Source of the DNA: Streptomyces sp. Root1304
GTDB taxonomy: Bacteria > Actinomycetota > Actinomycetes > Streptomycetales > Streptomycetaceae
DNA: 64,000 bases
Assembly (NCBI RefSeq): GCF_001426405.1
Contig: NZ_LMEP01000012.1
Coordinates: 499,921 to 563,920, forward strand
Direction: 5' to 3'
Below, one piece after another: positions 35,367-41,723 of the stretch. The notes below the pieces were generated by a model that was given only the letters and a program-made list of their open reading frames with translations, had not been told where the DNA came from and made no database searches. Numbering within the stretch: the first letter of the stretch is position 1; every line of letters starts with the position of its first letter. The position numbers and the translations under genes are program-made.

Positions 35367-36401
35367 ATGCTGCGGATTCATTTCACCGGAACCGACTTGG
35401 CGGGGGTGCGGACGGCCGCCCGGCCGGACGTTCTGTGGGAAACGATTCTGAGCTTTCACCGTTTAAGGGACCGGCGCGGACCCGTCGTCTTCGGGGAATG
35501 GCGCTCCGAAACGCGGATGCGGCTCGGCGGTGAGACGAGGCTGCTCGCCGCGCTCGTTCCCAGCCGCGGCTATTTCCCCGACTTCCTGACGCCCGCGGAA
35601 GGCGTCCAGGGACTCGACGAGGGACTCCAGGCGATCCGCGCGACCGACTCCGGCCGGCTGCGCGGCGAACTCTCGCTGCTCGCGGCCGACCGCTCCGGCG
35701 GGCGGACCGTGCCGCATTCGCTGCGCGCCCTCGCCGACGGCGGCGCGGAGCCCTTCGACCGGCTCGTGGGGGCCCTCCGGAGCTACCACCGGGCGGCAGT
35801 CGAGCCGTTCTGGCCGCACATCCGGGCCCGCGTCGAGGCCGACCGGGCCCGCCGGGGCCGCGCGCTCCTGGACGGCGGCGCCGAGGAACTCCTCGCCTCG
35901 CTGCCGCCGATGCTGCGCTGGAAGGCGCCCGTCCTGGAGGCCGACTACCCGGTCGACCGGGACGTCCACCTCGACGGGCGGGGGCTGCTGCTCCAGCCCT
36001 CGTACTTCTGCCGGGGGACCCCCGTCGTGCTGCGCGATCCCGGGCTGCCGCCGGTCCTCGTCTACCCCGTCACCCACGGCGAGGCGCCGACCGTCCGCGC
36101 GCCGGGCGGCTCCTCGCTCGCCAAGCTGGTCGGGCAGACCCGCTCCGAGGTCCTGCACGCGATCGGGGACGGCGGTACGACCAGCGAACTGGCCCGCAGG
36201 GCCGGGGTGTCGCTCGCCTCGGCGAGCCAGCACGCGGGCGTGCTGCGCGAGGCCGGGCTCATCGCGACCCTGCGCCACGGCAACGCGGTCCTGCACACCC
36301 TGACGCCGTTGGGCGCCGCCCTGCTCGGCGGCGCCCAACGGACGGTGGACCTGCGCTGCTACGCGGGGAGCTACGCGCGGAACGGGCCGGTCACCTCGTA
36401 G
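35367..36401 (+). CDS. ArsR-like winged-helix regulator with DUF5937-type N-terminal domain
   Basis: A 344-residue regulator starting MLRIHFTGTDLAGVRTA, the usual start of Streptomyces DUF5937-ArsR proteins. The large N-terminal domain (about 1-255) probably binds a ligand or protein; a winged helix follows (about 262-335, RSEVLHAIGDGGTTSELARRAGVSLASASQHAGVLREAGLI). An in-frame upstream ATG at 35313, six bases after a good -10, would add a Cys-containing MLCILVVGGGCECTGGDV extension. Target genes are unknown. Its 3' end overlaps the convergent PhoX-like gene by 31 bases. Confidence 0.83.
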   Translation: MLRIHFTGTDLAGVRTAARPDVLWETILSFHRLRDRRGPVVFGEWRSETRMRLGGETRLLAALVPSRGYFPDFLTPAEGVQGLDEGLQAIRATDSGRLRGELSLLAADRSGGRTVPHSLRALADGGAEPFDRLVGALRSYHRAAVEPFWPHIRARVEADRARRGRALLDGGAEELLASLPPMLRWKAPVLEADYPVDRDVHLDGRGLLLQPSYFCRGTPVVLRDPGLPPVLVYPVTHGEAPTVRAPGGSSLAKLVGQTRSEVLHAIGDGGTTSELARRAGVSLASASQHAGVLREAGLIATLRHGNAVLHTLTPLGAALLGGAQRTVDLRCYAGSYARNGPVTS

Positions 36402-37528
36402 GTGATGCCGCCCGAGGAACTGCCGCTGGTGCCGCGCTGGCTGGAGAAGTAGAGCCGCTTGCCGTCGGGGGAGAAGGCGGGGCCGGTGATCTCGGAGCCG
36501 GACTGGCCGCTGATCCGCAGGAAGGGCGCGACGACGTCGTCCGGGGTGATCAGGCAGATCTCCATGTTGCCGCCGTCCTCGGCCACGAACAGGTCGCCGG
36601 AGGAGCTGCCGGTGACGTTGTCGACACCCGTGAGCGGGGCGCCGCCGCCGGAGACGAGCGAGTCGTCGTAGGCCAGCTCGTAGGTCCCGGCGGCGAGGTC
36701 GACCTGCCAGACGCGGTTGTCGCCCTTGGTGGTGAACCAGACGGTGTCGTCGGAGTAGTAGCAGCCCTCGCCGCCGTTGAAGTGCTTCGCGCCGGAGACC
36801 TGGGTGCGGGTGGTAGCCGGGGAACCGTCCGGGTCCGGCACGTTCTGCCAGGTGAAGGTGCCGGAGGTGGCGGTGGAGGCCTTGAAGACCTGGAGGGTGC
36901 CGGAGGAGAGGTTGCCCCAGGTGGTGGGGATGAAGCGGTAGAAGCAGCCGTCGGTCTCGTCCTCGGTCAGGTAGATCACCTTGCGGACCGGGTCGGCGGC
37001 GGCGGCCTCGTGCTTGAAGCGGCCCATGGCGTCGCGGCGGTAGGCGGTGCCGCCCCAGGGGTTCGACTCGTAGACGTAGCCGAGGGACACCTCCTCGCAG
37101 GAGAGCCAGGTGTTCCACGGGGTGGCGCCGCCGGCGCAGTTCTGGCGGGTGCCGGAGAGGATGCGGTAGGCGCCGGTGACGGTGCCCGCCGCGTCGAACC
37201 TGACCGCGCTCGCGCCGCCGCTCGGGTTGATCTCCGAGTTCGACACGTAGATCCAGCCCGTGCCGTCGGCGAAGCAGGCGCCGCCGTCGGGGGCGCTGTG
37301 CCAGGCGTACGAGGTGCCGGGGACCGACTGGCCGGACCGGGCGATCACCCGGCTGGTGAACCCGGCGGGCAGCAGGATGCCGTTGGCGTCCGCCGGGCCG
37401 AGCGCGCCGTAGGGGCCGGCGCCGGGCTGGGCGGGGGCGGCGAAGGCCGCGCCGTGCCACAGGCTGCCGCCGAAGGCGGCGGCCGAGGTGCCGATGACCG
37501 CTCCACGCAGGAAACTGCGTCGCTCCAC
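36371..37528 (-). CDS. PhoX-like (DUF839) Tat-exported protein
   Basis: A 385-residue protein with a twin-arginine signal (MERRSFLRGAVIGTSAAAFGGS, cleavage after AFA near residue 30). The mature protein is a beta-propeller-like DUF839/PhoX-family domain: AWHSAPDGGACFADGTGWIYVSNSE, GGATPWNTWLSCEE, YLTEDETDGCFYRF, AKHFNGGEGCYY, and the C-terminal GPAFSPDGKRLYFSSQ. PhoX enzymes are Ca2+/Fe3+ extracellular alkaline phosphatases; here the function is inferred and it may instead be a non-enzymatic propeller. A single PHO-box-like GGTGAACC (37549) is not enough to assign PhoP control. The gene overlaps the ArsR-like gene at its 3' end. Confidence 0.82.
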   Translation of the reverse strand: MERRSFLRGAVIGTSAAAFGGSLWHGAAFAAPAQPGAGPYGALGPADANGILLPAGFTSRVIARSGQSVPGTSYAWHSAPDGGACFADGTGWIYVSNSEINPSGGASAVRFDAAGTVTGAYRILSGTRQNCAGGATPWNTWLSCEEVSLGYVYESNPWGGTAYRRDAMGRFKHEAAAADPVRKVIYLTEDETDGCFYRFIPTTWGNLSSGTLQVFKASTATSGTFTWQNVPDPDGSPATTRTQVSGAKHFNGGEGCYYSDDTVWFTTKGDNRVWQVDLAAGTYELAYDDSLVSGGGAPLTGVDNVTGSSSGDLFVAEDGGNMEICLITPDDVVAPFLRISGQSGSEITGPAFSPDGKRLYFSSQRGTSGSSSGGITYEVTGPFRA

Positions 37529-37690
37529 GTCTCACTCCTGAGAAGGGTGGTGAACCGCCCCGTCACGCCGGTCGGGCGACGGGGTCGCGCGCTTCCGGAA
37601 CCTAGGAGTACGGAATTGACTGTGCATCAACAAGCGGTGAAGGGGAAGCGGCGGGCGGCGGGCGGGCGTCCGCCTGTCGGTGCGGGCCGC

Positions 37691-37696
37691 TACCTT
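37691..37696 (+). promoter_or_regulatory. Putative -10 box of a leaderless transcript
   Basis: TACCTT lies six bases before the ATG at 37703. Confidence 0.4.
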
Positions 37697-37702
37697 CAGG
37701 CC

Positions 37703-38782
37703 ATGTCGATCTCCGCACGTCCGATCCTCGCCCGTCCGCTCGGCTCGGCACGGCTGCCCGCCGGCTCGGGGCTGCTCCGGAACACAGCCGTGGAGAGCCG
37801 GGCCGACGGCACCCGCCGCGCCCTGCTGTTCCGCGGCGACAGCCTGGAGGTGTACGACCTGGAGGACCTGTTCGCCGGGGAACGGGCGCCGCGGACGGTC
37901 TTCCCGAGGCCCTGGCCGGGCTGGGACGGGGGCGGGGCCTCGGTCGGCCCGGACGGCACCTTCGCGGTCTTCTCCGGCCAGCGGGCGGTCCGGGCCGTCG
38001 GCGCGGACGGCGCGACGCTGTGGGAGCACCGGCACCCCTGCTGGGGCCCCGAGGCGGGCCACCCGCACACCGGCGACGAGCAGCAGATCTGCGGTGGCTT
38101 CGAGCACGGCTCCTGCCGGATCTCCGACGACGGCCGCTTCGTCTGGGCGCACGCCCTGGTCCCGGGGGAGGCGTACGAGGAGTGCTGGTCGGTGCTCGAC
38201 GCGCGGGACGGCCGCGAGCTGGCCCGGCTGCCCCTCGACGACAGCGCGGCCGCCGGCTCCTCCCACCTCTCCCACCCCGACGGCGTCCACATGGGGCTCT
38301 GCATCGGCATGGGCCAGGACGGGGTCCTGCTGTACTGGGCGTGCTGGGACGGCGAACGGCCGACCGTGTGGGACCTCAACGAGACGCTCGACCGCATCCT
38401 CGCGGACGTCCACCCGGCCCACGAGGGCTTCCTGACCATCGAGCACTACGGGGACGACCTGCGGCTGCACGCCCTGGACGGCACGGTCCTGGCCGAGCGG
38501 GGGCCGGTCCCGGCGTCGGAGGAGTCCGAGGAGGACGAGCTGCCGTGGGACCACCGGCCCGGCTTCGTGGACGCCGGCACCGTCCTCGCGACCACCGGCG
38601 TCGAGTACGACGTCGACGACGCGGGCCCCCGCCACTGGCTGCTCGACGCCCGCACCCTGGAGATACGCGGGACCGTCACGTATCCCGGCGGCCCCGTCGA
38701 CGGCCCGGCCCACCCCCTCGGCGACGGCAGTTGGCTCACCCGCGACGAGGCGGGCGCGACGCTCCACCGCTGGACGGTCTGA
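37703..38782 (+). CDS. Hypothetical protein, probable beta-propeller
   Basis: A 359-residue soluble protein with repeated strand-turn patterns (GDSLEVYDLEDLF, GPDGTFAVFSGQRAVRAVGADGATLWEH, SDDGRFVWAHAL, EECWSVLDARDGRELARLPL, YGDDLRLHALDGTVLAERGPV, HWLLDARTLEIRGTV), as in WD40/YVTN-like propellers. An acidic stretch (SEESEEDELPWD) is near residue 275. No signal peptide or catalytic motif. Its start follows a TACCTT box by six bases. The function is unknown. Confidence 0.7.
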   Translation: MSISARPILARPLGSARLPAGSGLLRNTAVESRADGTRRALLFRGDSLEVYDLEDLFAGERAPRTVFPRPWPGWDGGGASVGPDGTFAVFSGQRAVRAVGADGATLWEHRHPCWGPEAGHPHTGDEQQICGGFEHGSCRISDDGRFVWAHALVPGEAYEECWSVLDARDGRELARLPLDDSAAAGSSHLSHPDGVHMGLCIGMGQDGVLLYWACWDGERPTVWDLNETLDRILADVHPAHEGFLTIEHYGDDLRLHALDGTVLAERGPVPASEESEEDELPWDHRPGFVDAGTVLATTGVEYDVDDAGPRHWLLDARTLEIRGTVTYPGGPVDGPAHPLGDGSWLTRDEAGATLHRWTV

Positions 38783-38797
38783 GGCGCGGGGCTTTCG

Positions 38798-38836
38798 GCC
38801 GCGGTCCGGCGTACGGTGCCGCGGTCCGGCGTACGG
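38798..38836 (+). repeat. Tandem direct repeat of 19 bp
   Basis: GCCGCGGTCCGGCGTACGG occurs at 38798-38816 and again at 38818-38836, one base apart, upstream of the globin gene. Confidence 0.9.
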
Positions 38837-38884
38837 GGCCTTCGGCCCTTGGGCACGCCCGTGCCGACGGGGGACACTGGGGGC

Positions 38885-39334
38885 ATGCGTGCCACCCGGG
38901 ACATCAGCGACCGCGACGACCTCGACGTGCTGCTGCGGCGCTTCTACGGCGCCGCCTTCGCCGATCCGCTCATCGGGCCCTTCTTCACCGAGGTCGCCGG
39001 GACCGACCTGGAGGCCCATCTGCCGCACATCGTGGACTTCTGGGAGCGGGCCCTCCTCCGTACCGCCGACTACCGGCGCGACGCCTTCGCCCCGCACGCC
39101 GCCCTGCACCGCGCGCGGCCCCTCACCGCCGCCCACTTCGGCCGCTGGGTGCAGCTCTGGCGGGCCACCGTCGACGGGCTGCACTCCGGGCCCCGGGCCG
39201 AGCGCGCCAAGGCGCAGGGCGAGCGGATCGCCCTCGCCCTGCTGCGGCGGCTCGCCGGGCCCGGGGCGGCGACCGGCGGCGGGGGCGGCGGGTTCGTCCC
39301 CCTGGCGGCCCTGGAACTGCGTTCCGTCGCCTGA
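38885..39334 (+). CDS. Truncated haemoglobin (group III)
   Basis: A 149-residue globin: ISDRDDLDVLLRRFYGAAFADPLIGPFFTEVAG, LEAHLPHIVDFWERALLRT, PLTAAHFGRWVQLWRATVDGL with the proximal-His helix. The AEGH-type and short CD/F regions match group III truncated haemoglobins, which bind O2/NO and often belong to NO or redox defence. The Gly-rich end (GGGGGGFVPLAALELRSVA) is a flexible tail. A GACACT -10-like box lies six bases before the ATG. Location near a nitrite reductase operon may be relevant to NO (inference). Confidence 0.88.
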   Translation: MRATRDISDRDDLDVLLRRFYGAAFADPLIGPFFTEVAGTDLEAHLPHIVDFWERALLRTADYRRDAFAPHAALHRARPLTAAHFGRWVQLWRATVDGLHSGPRAERAKAQGERIALALLRRLAGPGAATGGGGGGFVPLAALELRSVA

Positions 39335-39423
39335 ACGAAAAGAATTCCGGGGAGAGCGATGAGTTTCGAGGGGCGGGCCCGTCCTACCTCTCGACAGCAC
39401 CGCACGAGGGAAGAGAGCACATC

Positions 39424-39837
39424 ATGGCCCCGCAGATGATCTTCGTGAACCTGCCCGTCAAGGACGTCTCCGCCAGCAAGACCTTCTTCGAGAAGCTCGG
39501 CTACTCCATCAACCCGGCGTTCAGCGACGAGACCACCGGCTGTGTGGTCATCAGCGACACGATCTTCGCGATGCTCCTCGAAGAGCCCAAGTTCCAGTCC
39601 TTCATGGCGCCCGGCAAGGAGATCTCCGACGCGACCAAGAGCACCGAGGTCCTGGTGACGCTGAGCGCCGAGAGCCGCGCGAAGGTCGACGAGCTGGCCG
39701 ACGCCGCGCTCGCCGCCGGTGGCACCCCGGCGAAGGAGCCCCTGGAGATGGGCTTCATGTACGGCCGCTCGTTCACCGACCTGGACGGCCACCACTGGGA
39801 GATCTTCTGGATGGACCCGGCGGCGGCCCAGGGCTGA
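39424..39837 (+). CDS. VOC family (glyoxalase-like) protein
   Basis: A 137-residue protein with paired beta-alpha-beta-beta-beta modules (MIFVNLPVKDVSASKTFFEKLGYSI, TEVLVTLSAESRAKVDELADAALAAGG, YGRSFTDLDGHHWEIFWMD). The DGHxWE end contains typical metal-ligand positions. VOC proteins include glyoxalases, dioxygenases and resistance proteins; the substrate is unknown. It follows the globin gene by 89 bases, with GGGAAGAG before its ATG. Confidence 0.88.
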   Translation: MAPQMIFVNLPVKDVSASKTFFEKLGYSINPAFSDETTGCVVISDTIFAMLLEEPKFQSFMAPGKEISDATKSTEVLVTLSAESRAKVDELADAALAAGGTPAKEPLEMGFMYGRSFTDLDGHHWEIFWMDPAAAQG

Positions 39838-39910
39838 GCCCCGGACCCGTGCGTACGCGGCCGGGCCCGGAGACGTGCGCACGCGGCCGGGCCCCCGAAG
39901 GCGTAACCGC

Positions 39911-40672
39911 TCAGGCGGAGACGCCGCCGTCGATCACCAGGTCCGTGCCGACGGCGGAGCCCGCCGCGTCCGACGCGAGGTACAGCACGGCCGCCGCCAC
40001 CTCGGCCGCCGAGGAGATCCTGCCCAGCGGCGACTCCCCCTTCATCCGGACCTCCCGCTCGGCCTCCGTCTCGCCGGGCCGCAGCGACATGGTGGACTCC
40101 GAGGCCCCGGGGCTCACCGCGTTGATGCGGACCCCGTCGCCGATGTGGTCCAGGGCCGCCGCCCTGGTCAGCGCCGACACGGCCGCCTTCGACACCTGGT
40201 AGCCGAAGAGGCCGGGGATCCGGACGTGCGGGCCCAGGTTCGACGCGATGTTCACGATGGCCCCGCCGCCGTGCGCCCGCATGTGCGCCACCTCGGCCTG
40301 GAGGGCGTGCAGCACCCCCGTGACGTTGATGTCGAGCAGCGTCCGCCAGTCGTCCAGGGGGAAGTCGGCGGCGCTGTGCCCGCCGCGGAAGACCCCGGCG
40401 TTGTTCACGGCCACGTCGAGACCGCCGAACAGCTCGACCGTGCGCCGGACCAGCTCCCTTGTGGACGCGGCCCCGGACACGTCGGCGGTGACGGCCGCGG
40501 CCGTGCCCCCGGCCGCCTCGATCAGGGCGACCGTCTCCTTCAGCGGCCCTTCCGTACGGCCGGCGACGACGACCTTCGCGCCCTCGGCGGCGAAGGCGAG
40601 CGCGATGGCCCGGCCGAGACCGGAACCGGCCCCGGTGACGAGGGCGACGCGGTCGGTGAAGCGTGCGGACAT
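39911..40672 (-). CDS. Short-chain dehydrogenase/reductase
   Basis: A 253-residue SDR: cofactor motif TGAGSGLG near residue 12, VNNAGVF, catalytic Ser in IVNIASNLGP, YQVSK (Tyr/Lys) and the C-terminal LYLASDAAGSAVGTDLVIDGG. The AGRT after the second strand suggests NADP(H) preference. Substrate unknown. ATG at 40672 follows the TetR-operator-like TTGACCG-TACGTTCCA by 38 bases, and the TetR gene lies immediately upstream in the same direction. Confidence 0.92.
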   Translation of the reverse strand: MSARFTDRVALVTGAGSGLGRAIALAFAAEGAKVVVAGRTEGPLKETVALIEAAGGTAAAVTADVSGAASTRELVRRTVELFGGLDVAVNNAGVFRGGHSAADFPLDDWRTLLDINVTGVLHALQAEVAHMRAHGGGAIVNIASNLGPHVRIPGLFGYQVSKAAVSALTRAAALDHIGDGVRINAVSPGASESTMSLRPGETEAEREVRMKGESPLGRISSAAEVAAAVLYLASDAAGSAVGTDLVIDGGVSA

Positions 40673-40709
40673 GAAGGACTCCCCTGTGATGTTCATCAGT
40701 CGATGAAAC

Positions 40710-40725
40710 TTGACCGTACGTTCCA
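40710..40725. promoter_or_regulatory. TetR operator copy before the SDR gene
   Basis: TTGACCGTACGTTCCA (imperfect palindrome GACCG-TA-CGTTC) differs from the site at 41374 in two central bases only. Confidence 0.6.
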
Positions 40726-40768
40726 AAATGAGGTCCGAAGAAAGGGCGCCCCCCGTGGGCGCCCGTCC

Positions 40769-41353
40769 TCAGTCCAGCAGGCCCAGGGCCTGTTCCGTCG
40801 CGTCGCGGACCCGCGCCGGATCGCTCGTCACCTTGCCGACCACCCGGACGCCCTGCATCAGCACGAGCAGCATCCGGGCGAGCGCCCGGGGGTCCCGGTC
40901 GGCCGGGAGTTCACCCCCGGCGCGGGCCCGGGTGAGCGCCCCGTGCAGCAGCGTCTCGATCAGCTCCCAGCTGAGCTCGACCCGGCGGGCGACCGCCGTG
41001 TCGTGCGGTCCCAGCTCCGCCGCCGAGTTGGTGACGAAGCAGCCGTTCAGCCGCTCCCCGTCCGCCGTCGCCTCGGCGGCGAAGCGGCGGACGAGCGCGC
41101 GGACGGCCGGCAGGGCGGGGCCCGGCGTGGACAGCTCCTCGACGATCCGCGGGTCGCGGGTCTCCAGGTAGCGGTCCATCGCCTTCAGGTACAGCGCGTG
41201 CTTGTTGCCGAAGGTCGCGTAGAGGCTGGCCCGGCCGATGCCGAGGTGCTCCACGAGGTCCGACATCGTCGTCGCCTCGTAGCCGCGCGCCCAGAACAGT
41301 TCGAGCGCCGCCTGGAGCACGGCCTCCGGATCGAATTCCTTGGTCCTGGCCAC
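40769..41353 (-). CDS. TetR-family regulator (SDR operon)
   Basis: A 194-residue repressor: FDPEAVLQAALELFWARGYEATTMSDLVEHLGIGRASLYATFGNK is the HTH region, then a ligand-binding domain with a C-terminal LARMLLVLMQGVRVVGKV. GTG at 41353 gives the usual family start (ARTKEFDP). It is 96 bases upstream of the SDR gene in the same direction, and both promoters carry the same operator-like sequence, so it likely controls both. Confidence 0.88.
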   Translation of the reverse strand: MARTKEFDPEAVLQAALELFWARGYEATTMSDLVEHLGIGRASLYATFGNKHALYLKAMDRYLETRDPRIVEELSTPGPALPAVRALVRRFAAEATADGERLNGCFVTNSAAELGPHDTAVARRVELSWELIETLLHGALTRARAGGELPADRDPRALARMLLVLMQGVRVVGKVTSDPARVRDATEQALGLLD

Positions 41354-41373
41354 GAGATGACCGTACGGCTTTC

Positions 41374-41389
41374 TGGAACGATCGGTCAA
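41374..41389. promoter_or_regulatory. TetR operator before its own gene
   Basis: On the minus strand TTGACCGATCGTTCCA lies about 20 bases before the TetR start; it matches the 40710 site except for the central TA/AT. Confidence 0.6.
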
Positions 41390-41390
41390 G

Positions 41391-41723
41391 CTACTTCAGG
41401 CGCACCGGATACACCGCCACCGTCACCCCGTCGTCGTCCAGGCACCGGCCCGTCTCCAGGTCGAAGCGCTGCTTCAGGAGCGGCGAGGCCACGAACGGCC
41501 GCCCGTCCGAGGAGCCGACGAGCCCCCGGGAGAGCACCTGCGCCCCGGTGAACGGGTCGCGGTTGTCGATCGCGTACGTCCGGCCCGACCGGTCACGGAA
41601 GACCGCCGCCTGCCGGCCGTCCGGCAGCAGCGCCGCCACGCCCCGGCCGGGGGTCAGCCGGGCCTCCTCGCAGACCGACAGCCAGGAGTCGGGGGACGGG
41701 GAGAGTTCGAGGGTCGTCGTCAT
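41391..41723 (-). CDS. nirD: Nitrite reductase small subunit
   Basis: A 110-residue Rieske-like domain protein (WLSVCEEARLTPGRGVAALLPDGRQAAVFRDRSGRTYAIDNRDPFT, then FDLETGRCLDDDGVTVAVYPVRL). In NirD the Rieske Cys/His ligands are absent, as here, and it stabilises NirB. It overlaps the nirB stop by four bases (ATGA), so the two subunits are translationally coupled. Confidence 0.92.
   Translation of the reverse strand: MTTTLELSPSPDSWLSVCEEARLTPGRGVAALLPDGRQAAVFRDRSGRTYAIDNRDPFTGAQVLSRGLVGSSDGRPFVASPLLKQRFDLETGRCLDDDGVTVAVYPVRLK

Noticed and set aside
37549..37556. PHO-box-like GGTGAACC before the PhoX-like gene
   Set aside because: Only one repeat unit is present; PhoP boxes need at least two direct repeats at 11-bp spacing, and it lies too close to the start codon.
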